Positions 1-9,094 of a stretch of 64,000 nucleotides of DNA are shown here, in pieces. The translations under genes and the position numbers were made by a program. Each line of letters opens with the position of its first letter. Position 1 is the first letter of the stretch. Source of the DNA: Shewanella putrefaciens (GTDB taxonomy: Bacteria; Pseudomonadota; Gammaproteobacteria; Enterobacterales; Shewanellaceae); contig NZ_CP066370.1 in NCBI RefSeq assembly GCF_016406325.1, positions 372,001 through 436,000 on the forward strand, read 5' to 3'. Below the pieces are notes generated by a model. It was not told where the DNA came from and made no database searches. It worked only from the letters and a program-made list of their open reading frames with translations.

Positions 1-653
1 TAGGTACAGTCGTGGTGCTATTCGTTGGAACAGTGGGGTTATTGTTCCTTGCCGGTGCGCGGTTACTCGATTTCTTTGCACTGATTTTTACTGGGGTTTT
101 AGCCTTCGTTGCGCTGGTATTACTCGAACCTTACCGTATGCGCCGTGTCACCTCATTTATGGATCCTTGGCAAGATCCCTTTGGCAGTGGTTATCAGTTA
201 ACCCAATCTTTAATGGCCTATGGCCGTGGCGATTGGTTTGGTCAGGGGTTAGGTAATAGTATTCAAAAATTAGAATATTTGCCCGAAGCCCATACCGACT
301 TTATCTTTGCTGTTATAGGGGAAGAGTTAGGTTTTATCGGCATTATTGCAGTGTTATCCGTGTTGCTGTTTGTGGCATTGAGGGCCATTCGCCTCGGCAA
401 TTTATGCCTAGTGATGGACAAAGCCTTCGAAGGTTATCTGGCCTATGCCATCGGCATTTGGATCTGTTTTCAGACCGTCGTTAATGTGGGAGCAAGCATT
501 GGTATGTTACCTACTAAAGGGTTAACACTGCCCTTTGTAAGCTACGGTGGTAGTAGTTTATGGGTCATGACGGCGGCGGCAATGACATTGCTACGCATTG
601 ATTATGAACGGCGCATGAGTTTAGTTCAGGCCGTGCAAGGGAGATTGAAGTAA
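1..653 (+). CDS. ftsW: Lipid II polymerase FtsW, C-terminal part (cut by window start)
   Basis: This is the C-terminal half of the SEDS-family septal peptidoglycan glycosyltransferase FtsW, an inner-membrane protein that works with PBP3 at the division site. The frame is open to the first base, so the gene begins upstream; GTG 12 is an internal valine codon. The visible part has several hydrophobic helices, the family motif [19 protein letters not shown] in its extracytoplasmic loop region, and the C-terminal SEDS signature [10 protein letters not shown]. The family is usually about 380-420 residues. Its stop shares one base with the murG start, so the two are translationally coupled in the dcw cluster. 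The paralogue RodA would not be expected next to murG. Confidence 0.96.
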   Translation, partial: GTVVVLFVGTVGLLFLAGARLLDFFALIFTGVLAFVALVLLEPYRMRRVTSFMDPWQDPFGSGYQLTQSLMAYGRGDWFGQGLGNSIQKLEYLPEAHTDFIFAVIGEELGFIGIIAVLSVLLFVALRAIRLGNLCLVMDKAFEGYLAYAIGIWICFQTVVNVGASIGMLPTKGLTLPFVSYGGSSLWVMTAAAMTLLRIDYERRMSLVQAVQGRLK

Positions 654-1741
654 TGACCCAAGAGGGTAAACGTATTCTAGTCATGGCAGGTGGTACGGGC
701 GGGCATGTCTTCCCGGCGCTAGCGGTGGCCAAGTATTTAGCGCAACAGGGATGGCAAGTCCGTTGGTTGGGCACGGCCGATCGTATGGAAGCGCGTTTAG
801 TACCGCAATACGGATTTGATATTGATTTTATTGATATCAAAGGGGTTCGTGGTAATGGTTTGGTTCGCAAAATGGCTGCCCCTTTTAAAGTGATCCGCTC
901 TATCTTGCAGGCCAAAGCTGTAATAGCGGAATTTAAACCAGATGTCGTGCTCGGCATGGGTGGTTTTGCCAGTGGGCCTGGTGGCGTTGCAGCAAGACTT
1001 GCGGGTATTCCGTTAGTGTTGCATGAACAAAATGCGATTCCTGGCATGACGAATAAGTTGCTCTCTCGTATCGCAACTCAAGTGTTATGTGCTTTTAAAA
1101 ACACCTTTACCACAGTGAAATCCAAGGTAGTGGGCAATCCCATTCGGCGTGAGCTAATCGCGCTAGGCGCTGAGCCAAAACCCCTTGCCGATGATGCTTT
1201 AAAAGTGCTTGTGGTGGGTGGAAGCCTAGGCGCCAAAATATTTAACGATTTAATGCCTTCTGTGGTGGCGGCCTTAAGTAAGCAGCAATCTATTACCGTT
1301 TGGCATCAGGTAGGTAAAGATAATTTAGCAGGTGTAAAAGCGGCATATCAGCAACAAGGCCAAGAGGGTGGGGTCAACATTGCTGAATTTATTGATGATA
1401 TGGAAGCCGCCTACCGTTGGGCCGATGTGGTGCTATGCCGAGCAGGTGCACTAACAGTATCAGAGCTAGCCGCGGTGGGATTACCGAGTATTTTGGTTCC
1501 CTATCCCCATGCGGTGGATGATCACCAAACACGTAACGGTCAAGTATTGGTTGAGGCTGGCGCTGCTTTCCTATTGCCGCAAGCCATCTTGGACGTAGAT
1601 AAGCTAGTGGGTAAATTACAATTGCTCGCTAATGACAGAACAGAATTAGCCCGTATGGGCCAAAGAGCAAGAGACGTTGCAGTACTGGATGCCACAGAAC
1701 AAGTTGCAGCCGTGTGCATCAGCCTTGCTGAGAAAGGATAA
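653..1741 (+). CDS. murG: UDP-GlcNAc:lipid I GlcNAc transferase MurG
   Basis: MurG adds GlcNAc from UDP-GlcNAc to lipid I on the cytoplasmic face of the inner membrane, giving lipid II. The 362-residue protein has the GT-B layout: the N-terminal glycine loop GGTGGH at residues 13-18, a second loop [11 protein letters not shown] near residue 100 followed by the acceptor-site stretch HEQNAIPG, and the C-terminal UDP-GlcNAc motifs GGSLGA and [15 protein letters not shown]. Length fits E. coli MurG (355). The ATG overlaps the ftsW stop (TAATG), and murC starts 2 bases after its stop, so it is an interior operon gene. Confidence 0.98.
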   Translation: MTQEGKRILVMAGGTGGHVFPALAVAKYLAQQGWQVRWLGTADRMEARLVPQYGFDIDFIDIKGVRGNGLVRKMAAPFKVIRSILQAKAVIAEFKPDVVLGMGGFASGPGGVAARLAGIPLVLHEQNAIPGMTNKLLSRIATQVLCAFKNTFTTVKSKVVGNPIRRELIALGAEPKPLADDALKVLVVGGSLGAKIFNDLMPSVVAALSKQQSITVWHQVGKDNLAGVKAAYQQQGQEGGVNIAEFIDDMEAAYRWADVVLCRAGALTVSELAAVGLPSILVPYPHAVDDHQTRNGQVLVEAGAAFLLPQAILDVDKLVGKLQLLANDRTELARMGQRARDVAVLDATEQVAAVCISLAEKG

Positions 1742-1743
1742 GC

Positions 1744-3210
1744 ATGACTAAAACAGAAAGATACATACAGCTAAGAAGCATGATCCCCGAAATGCGCCGT
1801 ATTAAGCGTATTCACTTCGTCGGCATTGGCGGCGCGGGCATGGGCGGGATAGCTGAAGTGTTAGTGAACGAAGGCTATCAGGTGAGTGGTTCGGATATCG
1901 CCCAAAATACCGTGACCGACAGATTGTGTTTACTCGGTGCGAAGATCCAAATTGGTCATGCTGCTGACAATGTACAGCAAGTTGATGTTGTTGTGGTTTC
2001 GACCGCGATAAACGCTGAAAATCCTGAAATTATCGCCGCTAAAGAGTTACGGATCCCTATCGTTCGCCGTGCCGAAATGCTGGCGGAGTTAATGCGTTAT
2101 CGCCATGGTGTGGCGATTGCGGGCACCCATGGTAAAACTACCACAACCAGTCTTATTGCCAGTGTCTATGGGCAAGCAGGGCGAGATCCCACTTTTGTTA
2201 TTGGTGGCTTACTTAATAGCGCAGGTACTAATGCAAGATTGGGCACCAGTCGTTACTTGATTGCCGAAGCTGATGAAAGTGATGCAAGCTTCCTGCATCT
2301 GCAGCCTATGGTCAGCGTGGTAACCAATATTGAAGCCGATCATATGGATACCTATGGCGGTGACTTTGAAAAACTGAAATCGACCTTTGTGGATTTTCTG
2401 CATAATTTGCCATTCTATGGTGTGGCAGTCGTGTGTATTGATGATCCTGTTGTTCGTGAAATTATGCCGCGTATTGGTCGTCACTTAGTGACTTATGGTT
2501 TTAGTGATGACGCTGATGTTCAAGCATTAAACTTTAGCCAGCAAGGCCATCAATGCCGTTTTACGGTAAGACGCAAAGGTAAGGAAGATTTAGATCTGCT
2601 GCTTAACCTGCCAGGTCAGCACAATGTGCTAAATGCGCTGGCTGCGATTGCGGTAGCAACCGAAGATGAAATTGATGACAGCGCCCTTATTCAAGCCCTA
2701 GCTGAGTTCCAAGGCATTGGTCGTCGTTTCCAGCATTTAGGTAAGTTTGCCACACCTAAGGGTGAAGTGATGTTAGTTGATGACTATGGTCATCACCCAA
2801 GTGAAGTGGCTGCAACCATTAAAGCAGCACGAGCAGGCTGGCCAGAAAAACGCTTAGTCATGGCCTATCAGCCCCATCGATATACACGTACCCGTGATTT
2901 GTACGAAGACTTTATTGAGGTGTTATCTCAGGTGGATTGCCTGCTGTTACTCGATGTCTACAGTGCAGGCGAGGCACCCATTACCGGTGCCGATGGTCGG
3001 GCATTGTGCCGCTCGATTCGTCTTCGCGGCCAGCTTGATCCCATCTTTATTGCCAGCCCAGATCAGCTAGCCGAAGTGCTACCCGATGTGTTGCAGGAGG
3101 GGGATTTATTGTTGACCCAAGGTGCGGGTAATATAGGCGCCCTGTCGCGCCAGTTAGCGGTAACAGAATTAGGCTTTGCAAAGGTAGAAATCGCGCAGGT
3201 GCCAGCGTGA
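1744..3210 (+). CDS. murC: UDP-N-acetylmuramate--L-alanine ligase MurC
   Basis: MurC ligates L-Ala to UDP-MurNAc using ATP, the first peptide step of cytoplasmic murein precursor synthesis. The 488 residues show the N-terminal Rossmann glycine motif GIGGAGMGG (residues 28-36), the Mur-ligase P-loop GTHGKTT (127-133), the central [12 protein letters not shown] segment and the C-terminal DDYGHHPSE motif. E. coli MurC is 491 residues. ATG 1744 follows AAAGGA at good spacing and sits two bases after murG. In enterobacteria ddlB follows; here the next gene is ftsQ, so D-Ala-D-Ala ligase must be encoded elsewhere. Confidence 0.98.
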   Translation: MTKTERYIQLRSMIPEMRRIKRIHFVGIGGAGMGGIAEVLVNEGYQVSGSDIAQNTVTDRLCLLGAKIQIGHAADNVQQVDVVVVSTAINAENPEIIAAKELRIPIVRRAEMLAELMRYRHGVAIAGTHGKTTTTSLIASVYGQAGRDPTFVIGGLLNSAGTNARLGTSRYLIAEADESDASFLHLQPMVSVVTNIEADHMDTYGGDFEKLKSTFVDFLHNLPFYGVAVVCIDDPVVREIMPRIGRHLVTYGFSDDADVQALNFSQQGHQCRFTVRRKGKEDLDLLLNLPGQHNVLNALAAIAVATEDEIDDSALIQALAEFQGIGRRFQHLGKFATPKGEVMLVDDYGHHPSEVAATIKAARAGWPEKRLVMAYQPHRYTRTRDLYEDFIEVLSQVDCLLLLDVYSAGEAPITGADGRALCRSIRLRGQLDPIFIASPDQLAEVLPDVLQEGDLLLTQGAGNIGALSRQLAVTELGFAKVEIAQVPA

Positions 3211-3244
3211 TGTATGGTGTTTGGACTGTGGTTAAAAGGAAATT

Positions 3245-3272
3245 TTGACCAAAAGGTTTCGCTCTATATAAT
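3245..3272 (+). promoter_or_regulatory. Putative sigma-70 promoter for ftsQAZ
   Basis: TTGACC (3245-3250), a 16-base gap and TATAAT (3267-3272) lie in the murC-ftsQ gap. This is close to consensus and would give a transcript starting near 3279, about 44 bases before the preferred ftsQ start. An internal promoter at this point in the cluster is expected, because ftsQAZ expression is boosted in many gammaproteobacteria. Seen in sequence; activity is inferred. Confidence 0.6.
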
Positions 3273-3322
3273 GGCCGGTTTTCTGTGGTTTTTGGTAAGT
3301 GTCGTTAAAGGTGGGATCAAAC

Positions 3323-4111
3323 GTGTCTTGGAGTGATAAGAGGCGGCACTGGTGGGCGAGAATGTCACGGGTCAATTGGTATCTGTGGAGTGGGATTGGC
3401 TTTTTAAGTTTAGTGATTGGTAGTTTCGTCTTTGCAGGTTACCAATTACATAAGTTTTTGAATGATGCCAGTACACTGCCGATAGAAGCGGTTGCCATCA
3501 AAGGTGAACGGACTTACACCACAGATAGAGATATACAAATAGCACTACAGGATTTGATGCAGCGAAGTTTTTTTAGTGCTGATATCTCCTTAGTACAGCA
3601 GGCATTAGAAGCCTTGCCTTGGGTATATCGTGCGTCAGTAAGGCGCGAGTGGCCAGCGAAACTCAGGGTGTATTTGCAAGAACAACAACCCGTCGCCCAT
3701 TGGAATGGAGCATCGTGGTTAAATGTGCATGGTGAAGTGTTTGAAGCGCCAGCGCGCCCAGAGCTTGAGTATTTGCCACAGCTATCAGGGCCTGATGATA
3801 TGGGAGTCGAAGTATTAACCGCGTATGCACAGGTTAATTCATTGCTTAAAATTAATGGTTTTACTTTAGCTAGCTTGAATTTAACGCCGCGTCATGCGTG
3901 GCACGCGACCCTAGAGAACGGTATCGTTTTAGACTTGGGTCGAGAAGATAAAATTGCTCGGATACAAAGATTTATTACTGTTTATCCTCTTTTGGCAAAA
4001 CAAGATAAACCGATTGCCAGAGTGGATTTACGCTACGACACAGGGTTGGCCGTAGGCTGGGGCGATGCACAAACAAGAGAACTGATAATTAATGACCAAA
4101 AACCAAGATAG
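3323..4111 (+). CDS. ftsQ: Cell division protein FtsQ
   Basis: FtsQ is a bitopic divisome protein that links early (FtsA/Z/K) and late (FtsBL, FtsW, FtsI) components. I chose GTG 3323 because AAGGTGGGA precedes it at 6-7 bases; the open frame extends to GTG 3299 without a ribosome site. The 262-residue product has a basic cytoplasmic tail, one membrane helix (WYLWSGIGFLSLVIGSFVFA), a POTRA domain beginning around LPIEAVAIKGERTYTT, and the FtsQ beta domain. It follows murC directly with no ddlB, and its 3' end overlaps ftsA by 20 bases. Confidence 0.93.
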   Translation: MSWSDKRRHWWARMSRVNWYLWSGIGFLSLVIGSFVFAGYQLHKFLNDASTLPIEAVAIKGERTYTTDRDIQIALQDLMQRSFFSADISLVQQALEALPWVYRASVRREWPAKLRVYLQEQQPVAHWNGASWLNVHGEVFEAPARPELEYLPQLSGPDDMGVEVLTAYAQVNSLLKINGFTLASLNLTPRHAWHATLENGIVLDLGREDKIARIQRFITVYPLLAKQDKPIARVDLRYDTGLAVGWGDAQTRELIINDQKPR

Positions 4112-5327
4112 AAATCTGATCGTCGGATTGGACATAGGAACCTCTAAGGTCGCAGTGATCATAGGCGAAGTTCTGCCCGATGGCGAAATCAGCATAGTCG
4201 GCCTTGGCAATCATCCTTCAAGGGGCATGGATAAAGGTGGCGTTAACGATTTAGACTCCATCGTTCGCAGTGTACAACGTGCGCTCGACCAAGCAGAATT
4301 AATGGCAGATTGCCAAGTTTCATCGGTTTACCTGAGCATTTCCGGTAAACATATCGCCTGCCAAAACGAAAACGGCATGGTGTCTATTAACGATGAAGAA
4401 GTGACACAGGAAGATGTGGACAATGTGATCCACACTGCGCGCTCGGTCAAGATCCCGACTGAACGTCGGATATTGCACGTACTGCCACAGGAATATGCCA
4501 TTGATGTCCAAGACGGTATTCGCAGCCCAATCGGCATGTCAGGCATGCGGATGGAAGCCAAGGTACATATAGTGACCTGTGCCAATGATATGGCAAAGAA
4601 CATCACTAAAAGCGTTGAACGCTGCGGTTTAAAAGTCGATGACTTAGTATTTTCAGGTATTGCTTCAGCCGACGCTGTGCTGACCTTCGATGAGAAAGAC
4701 TTAGGTGTGTGTATCGTCGATATCGGCGGTGGCACTACCGATATTGCAGTGTATACCAATGGTGCGCTGCGCCACTGTGCGGTCGTGCCCGTTGCGGGTA
4801 ACCAAGTGACTAACGACATTGCGAAGATTTTTCGCACGCCATCATCGCATGCTGAACAAATTAAAGTGCAATTCGCCTGTGCTCGCAGCTCCATGGTGAG
4901 TCGCGAAGACAGTATTGAAGTGCCATCGGTAGGTGGTCGCCCATCGCGCAGCATGTCGCGTCATACGCTGGCCGAAGTGGTGGAGCCAAGATATCAAGAG
5001 TTGTTTGAGCTAGTGCTCAAAGAGTTGAAAGACAGTGGTTTAGAAGATCAGATCGCCGCAGGTATTGTGCTAACGGGCGGTACCGCGTCGATTCAAGGTG
5101 TGGTGGATATTGCGGAAGCAACTTTTGGCATGCCAGTTCGGGTAGCGTCACCGTTACCGATCAAAGGGTTATATGAATACGTGGATCAGTCCATTTACTC
5201 AACGGGAGTTGGGCTGCTTCATTACGGTGCAAGAAGGGTGCTTGAACGTCAATTCGAGCGTCCTGAGCGCCAAGGGGTAACTAGCGCTTGGAATCGGGTC
5301 CAAAGCTGGTTTAAGGGCGAATTTTAA
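4092..5327 (+). CDS. ftsA: Cell division protein FtsA
   Basis: FtsA is an actin-like ATPase that tethers FtsZ filaments to the inner membrane and recruits late division proteins. The 411-residue protein shows the phosphate-1 motif GLDIGTSKVAVIIGE at the N terminus, the SHS2/1C insertion, phosphate-2 VDIGGGTTDIAVY near residue 210, the adenosine motif TGGTASIQG, and a C-terminal amphipathic membrane-targeting helix (RVQSWFKGEF). E. coli FtsA is 420 residues. The ATG lies inside the end of ftsQ, implying coupling; ftsZ follows after 33 bases. Confidence 0.98.
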   Translation: MTKNQDRNLIVGLDIGTSKVAVIIGEVLPDGEISIVGLGNHPSRGMDKGGVNDLDSIVRSVQRALDQAELMADCQVSSVYLSISGKHIACQNENGMVSINDEEVTQEDVDNVIHTARSVKIPTERRILHVLPQEYAIDVQDGIRSPIGMSGMRMEAKVHIVTCANDMAKNITKSVERCGLKVDDLVFSGIASADAVLTFDEKDLGVCIVDIGGGTTDIAVYTNGALRHCAVVPVAGNQVTNDIAKIFRTPSSHAEQIKVQFACARSSMVSREDSIEVPSVGGRPSRSMSRHTLAEVVEPRYQELFELVLKELKDSGLEDQIAAGIVLTGGTASIQGVVDIAEATFGMPVRVASPLPIKGLYEYVDQSIYSTGVGLLHYGARRVLERQFERPERQGVTSAWNRVQSWFKGEF

Positions 5328-5360
5328 TTTTCATAACGCAGGCAACACGGAGATCAGACA

Positions 5361-6548
5361 ATGTTTGAGATCATGGATACTCACTCAGACGACGCGGTGA
5401 TTAAAGTCATCGGCGTTGGCGGCGGCGGCGGTAACGCTGTCGAACATATGGTCAAACACAACATTGAAGGTGTTGAGTTTGTCGTTACCAACACAGACGC
5501 GCAGGCACTGCGTAAATCAAGTGCTGGCTCAACAATTCAATTAGGCCGTGATGTGACCAAAGGCCTAGGTGCAGGCGCGAACCCAGATGTGGGTCGTGCA
5601 GCAGCTGAAGAAGATCGCGAAAACATTCGTGCCGCAATTAAAGGTTCAGACATGATCTTTATCGCTGCGGGTATGGGTGGTGGTACGGGTACAGGTGCTG
5701 CGCCGGTCGTTGCACAAATCGCCCGTGAAGAAGGTATTCTGACCGTTGCGGTTGTGACTAAGCCTTTCCCCTTCGAAGGCAAAAAACGTATGGTTTATGC
5801 CGAGCAAGGTATTGCCGAGCTCGCTAAGCACGTGGACTCGCTAATTACGATCCCGAACGAAAAATTATTAAAAGTATTGGGCCGTGGCACTTCATTACTC
5901 GATGCATTTGCTGCTGCGAATAACGTGTTACTCGGAGCGGTGCAAGGTATTGCCGAGCTTATCACGCGTCCAGGTCTGATTAACGTCGACTTCGCCGATG
6001 TGAAGACTGTTATGTCTGAAATGGGTAATGCCATGATGGGTACAGGCGTTGCGCGTGGTGAAGATCGTGCTGAAGAAGCCGCTGAAGCTGCCGTTGCCAG
6101 CCCATTATTAGAAGATATCGACTTAGCCGGTGCCCGTGGTGTGTTAGTTAACATTACCGCAGGTATGGACATGAGCATCGAAGAATTCGAAACTGTCGGT
6201 AATCATGTTAAGGCTTATGCTTCTGACAATGCGACTGTGGTTGTGGGTGCGGTTATCGATCCTGAAATGAGCGACGAACTGCGTGTAACCGTTGTGGCTA
6301 CTGGTATTGGCGCTGAAAAACGCCCTGATATCCAATTGGTTTCTAAACCTGCGCCGCGTCCAGAGCCTGTGGTTGTGGAACCAAAAGTTGAAGCTTATGT
6401 CGAAGAAGCAGTTCATGTAAACTATGCTGCACCGAAAGGTAACGTGTTACCAACGGCAGCACAGCCAGCACCGACTCCAGCACCCTCGACAAAGCATGAA
6501 CTGGACTATCTTGATATTCCAGCATTTTTGCGTAAACAAGCTGATTAA
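5361..6548 (+). CDS. ftsZ: Cell division GTPase FtsZ
   Basis: FtsZ is the tubulin-like GTPase that forms the Z ring. The 395 residues contain [10 protein letters not shown] (18-27), the tubulin signature GGGTGTG (106-112), the T7 synergy-loop region with [11 protein letters not shown], a Pro/Val/Glu-rich linker from about 320 to 375, and the C-terminal conserved peptide [15 protein letters not shown] that binds FtsA and ZipA. GGAG precedes the ATG by about 9 bases. It ends the ftsQAZ set; two hairpins and a separate promoter region precede lpxC. Confidence 0.99.
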   Translation: MFEIMDTHSDDAVIKVIGVGGGGGNAVEHMVKHNIEGVEFVVTNTDAQALRKSSAGSTIQLGRDVTKGLGAGANPDVGRAAAEEDRENIRAAIKGSDMIFIAAGMGGGTGTGAAPVVAQIAREEGILTVAVVTKPFPFEGKKRMVYAEQGIAELAKHVDSLITIPNEKLLKVLGRGTSLLDAFAAANNVLLGAVQGIAELITRPGLINVDFADVKTVMSEMGNAMMGTGVARGEDRAEEAAEAAVASPLLEDIDLAGARGVLVNITAGMDMSIEEFETVGNHVKAYASDNATVVVGAVIDPEMSDELRVTVVATGIGAEKRPDIQLVSKPAPRPEPVVVEPKVEAYVEEAVHVNYAAPKGNVLPTAAQPAPTPAPSTKHELDYLDIPAFLRKQAD

Positions 6549-6728
6549 AGACGGTATTTGAGTTCAGCGTGTATGTGGTGATATTGTTTGATTGAGCAAT
6601 ATCACAACATAGCTGCATTTGTATGACATGGTTAAGTTATGTTACCATGTCATACCAGTGTGGCCGTTTCGCCACTGCTGAGTGTGTAAATATTAAGCGC
6701 TATAATAGAAATTTAAACGGGTAACTGA
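6549..6728 (+). promoter_or_regulatory. ftsZ-lpxC intergenic: two hairpins and a possible lpxC -10
   Basis: Two inverted repeats are visible. GTGATATTG (6578-6586) pairs with CAATATCAC (6597-6605). GTATGACATGG (6621-6631) pairs with CCATGTCATAC (6645-6655). Neither is followed by a T-run, so neither is a classic terminator; they may attenuate or protect the ftsZ 3' end. TATAAT at 6701-6706, 22 bases before the lpxC ATG, is a likely -10 box, but no good -35 is seen. Function is inferred. Confidence 0.45.
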
Positions 6729-7649
6729 ATGATATTTCAAAGAACTGTTCAAAAAATGGTGAAAGCTACCGGGGTCGGATTACACTCTGGCAACAAGGTC
6801 ACCTTGAGCATTATGCCCGCACCAGTTAATACAGGGATCGTACTTGTGCGTACCGACTTGAGTCCTGCTGTTGCTATTCCAGCGAAGGCAGAACAAGTTC
6901 GCGAAACCACGATGTGCACGGCTCTTGTTAATGACGAAGGTATTCGAATTTCAACTATTGAACATTTATTTGCAGCACTCGCGGGTTTAGGCATAGATAA
7001 CGCCGTAATCGAAGTGGACGCGCCTGAAATTCCTATTATGGATGGCAGTGCGAGCCCATTTGTCTTCTTATTGCAGTCTGCTGGCATTAAAGAGCAGGCA
7101 GCACCTAAGAAGTACTTAAAGATTAAACGCCCTGTGCGCGTTGAAGATGGTGATAAATGGGCTGAGTTAAAACCGTTTAAAGGTTTTAGAGTTAATTTTA
7201 AAATTGACTTTGCTCATCCAGAGATCGCTCGTAGTCAACAGCATGTGGTGATGGACTTCTCAACCTCTGCATTTGTAAAAGAAATCAGCCGAGCCCGTAC
7301 TTTTGGTTTTATGCGCGATATTGAGTATCTGCGTGCGAACAACCTTGCTTTAGGTGGCAGCATGGAAAATGCGGTTGTGCTTGATGAATACCGCGTCCTC
7401 AACCCCGATGGCCTGCGTTATGAGGATGAGTTTGTTAAGCACAAGATTTTAGATGCATTTGGTGATCTCTATGTCGCAGGACACGCGATTTTAGGTGAGT
7501 TCACGGCCTATAAAACGGGTCATGCGTTAAATAACCAATTAGTACGAGCATTGCTGGCACAACAAGATGCATGGGAATTGGTTAGCTTTGAAAAAGAAGC
7601 CGATGTTCCCGTTAGCTTTAGTGTACCTAGTGGCGCAGTATTTGCCTAA
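6729..7649 (+). CDS. lpxC: UDP-3-O-acyl-GlcNAc deacetylase LpxC
   Basis: LpxC is the zinc hydrolase that commits UDP-3-O-acyl-GlcNAc to lipid A synthesis in the cytoplasm. The 306-residue protein (E. coli 305) has the three zinc ligands in place: H79 in [10 protein letters not shown]238 and D242 in [10 protein letters not shown], and the catalytic histidine H265 in KTGHALN. Two tandem LpxC domains make up the whole chain. As in E. coli it ends the dcw cluster. Its stop is followed after about 20 bases by a strong terminator that lies inside the tail of the convergent neighbour. Confidence 0.99.
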
Positions 7650-7660
7650 AAAGGGTTGAT

Positions 7661-8107
7661 TTATTTATTACGGCTGGCCAATGAGGCCAGCCGTTTTAGT
7701 TTTTCACCCAGCGTTCCACTAATATTTTCCGCAAGTGCAGCAATATGTTCAGCGGCCGCAGGGCTCAGTTCTTTGTGCGCTTGTTTAGGCTTTGCATCAT
7801 ACAATGCTAATCTCGGGTTGACTTTAACCTCAATTGCGGTAAGGATTGTGAGCGTTTCTGCTTGAAGCTGTGCTAATAGCTTCGGCTTTTGGAAATTAAT
7901 TCGTGCAGCCCAAGCCGCCGAAGTAGTTTCAATCACAAGAACACCTTGGCGGAAATTAGCGACTTTCAGCTGCTCCGCAACAGGACCTGCGACAATTTGC
8001 TTCACGTGCTGATCCAGGTATAAAAGTAGTTCCGCTTTCTCAGCGATGTCAGGTAATTTACCTGATTGATGTAGTAATTGGCTGAGATCTTGAGGGGGCT
8101 TTTTCAT
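7661..8107 (-). CDS. dciA: DciA-like (DUF721) replicative helicase-loading protein
   Basis: A 148-residue DUF721-family protein. DciA proteins of this family interact with DnaB helicase and are thought to be the ancestral helicase loader in bacteria without phage-derived DnaC. The start is set at ATG 8107 (MKKPPQDLSQLL); the open frame extends 26 codons further but would run under the divergent gene. The N-terminal half is the folded, KH-like part; the Lys/Ala-rich C terminus looks partly helical. It sits between lpxC and secA, as in related Shewanella and Vibrio neighbourhoods. Its last codons contain the lpxC terminator stem. Confidence 0.82.
   Translation of the reverse strand: MKKPPQDLSQLLHQSGKLPDIAEKAELLLYLDQHVKQIVAGPVAEQLKVANFRQGVLVIETTSAAWAARINFQKPKLLAQLQAETLTILTAIEVKVNPRLALYDAKPKQAHKELSPAAAEHIAALAENISGTLGEKLKRLASLASRNK
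7670..7705 (+). terminator. Intrinsic terminator of lpxC, embedded in the dciA 3' end
   Basis: ACGGCTGGCC (7670-7679), loop AATGA, GGCCAGCCGT (7685-7694), then TTTAGTTTTT. The stem is perfect and GC-rich. It lies within the last codons of the convergent dciA-like gene (which ends at 7661), so the same DNA codes for Arg-Leu-Ala-Ser-Leu-Ala-Ser-Arg on the other strand. It can also act on the minus strand, although the T-run there is weaker. Confidence 0.85.
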
Positions 8108-8134
8108 ATGATAATAAGATGGCTGAATTAGGCT

Positions 8135-9034
8135 ATGAGTGTAACAGTATTTATTCAAGGTCGGAATGGCGTCACACGCTGGCAACCCAGTAAACGTTGG
8201 TTGCTACTTCCTATATTATTGTTGGCAACGGGGACGGGTATTTATCAGCACAACTCTGCTCGATTTGAAGATCAGCAAGCCAGTGTGGATAATGATCGTC
8301 TCGTACGCGAACAACAAAAGAAACAAGTCTTAGAGCTAAAAAGTGCCACCGAGTCTCAACTAGCCATGCTAGCGACTCATGTTGCACGTATGCAAGCCAA
8401 AATCACCCGTCTCGAAGCTTTAGGCCAACAGGTTGCCCAACAGAATAAACTGGCTGAGGATTTTGATTTTTCCTCAGAAGTTGGGGTGGGTGGATTAAGC
8501 GAGTTAGGCACCAATATCGAGCTTGGTCAGCTTATCGATGATATGGATAAGTTGGCTTCACGAATTGACAACAATAATGTTCAATTGTCACTACTTGAAA
8601 CTGTATCATCTAACCACCATATAGATGATGAGCGTTATATATCAGGTATCCCGCTCGATAAAGGTTGGTTATCGTCGCCTTATGGATTGCGTAATGATCC
8701 TTTTAATGGTCGCAGATCTGTGCACAAAGGAATTGATTTTACGGGTCGAGAAGGTGCCAAAGTCGTGGCGACGGCTGCTGGTGTGGTGACTTGGGCTGGG
8801 AATATGTTTGGTTATGGCGAATTAGTTGAAATTGATCATGGTAATGGTTTTCGAACTCGTTATGGCCATAATAAAGCTTTGTCAGTGACTGTAGGTGATG
8901 TAGTCGCAAAGGGCGATACTATCGCCAGTATGGGAAGCACTGGGCGCTCTACTGGTGCTCATGTGCATTATGAAGTGTTGCGTGGCGGACAACAGATAGA
9001 TCCACAAAAGTTTGTCTACCGCAAAGCAAGTTAA
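8135..9034 (+). CDS. M23 family murein endopeptidase, membrane-anchored
   Basis: A 299-residue protein with a short cytoplasmic tail, one membrane helix (residues about 23-40, LLLPILLLATGTGIY), a coiled coil from about 45 to 110, and a LytM/M23 domain from about 180 to 290. The metal and catalytic motifs are present: HKGIDFTG (first His and Asp), a YGH motif, and HVHYEV (the HxH pair). It likely cleaves peptidoglycan cross-links in the periplasm, or activates amidases if degenerate; the ligands suggest it is active. It occupies the position of secM directly upstream of secA and diverges from the dciA-like gene by 27 bases. Confidence 0.87.
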   Translation: MSVTVFIQGRNGVTRWQPSKRWLLLPILLLATGTGIYQHNSARFEDQQASVDNDRLVREQQKKQVLELKSATESQLAMLATHVARMQAKITRLEALGQQVAQQNKLAEDFDFSSEVGVGGLSELGTNIELGQLIDDMDKLASRIDNNNVQLSLLETVSSNHHIDDERYISGIPLDKGWLSSPYGLRNDPFNGRRSVHKGIDFTGREGAKVVATAAGVVTWAGNMFGYGELVEIDHGNGFRTRYGHNKALSVTVGDVVAKGDTIASMGSTGRSTGAHVHYEVLRGGQQIDPQKFVYRKAS

Positions 9035-9094
9035 TTGAAACATTGGCTTCTAGTTTCCATCATGGACTTGGCCTACAGAGAATAAGTGATTCAG

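Noticed and set aside
565..1047. 160-codon minus-strand frame over ftsW/murG
   Set aside because: Antisense to conserved genes, no similarity to any family.
4328..4954. 208-codon minus-strand frame inside ftsA
   Set aside because: Shadow of ftsA codon usage; Ser/Thr-rich nonsense composition.
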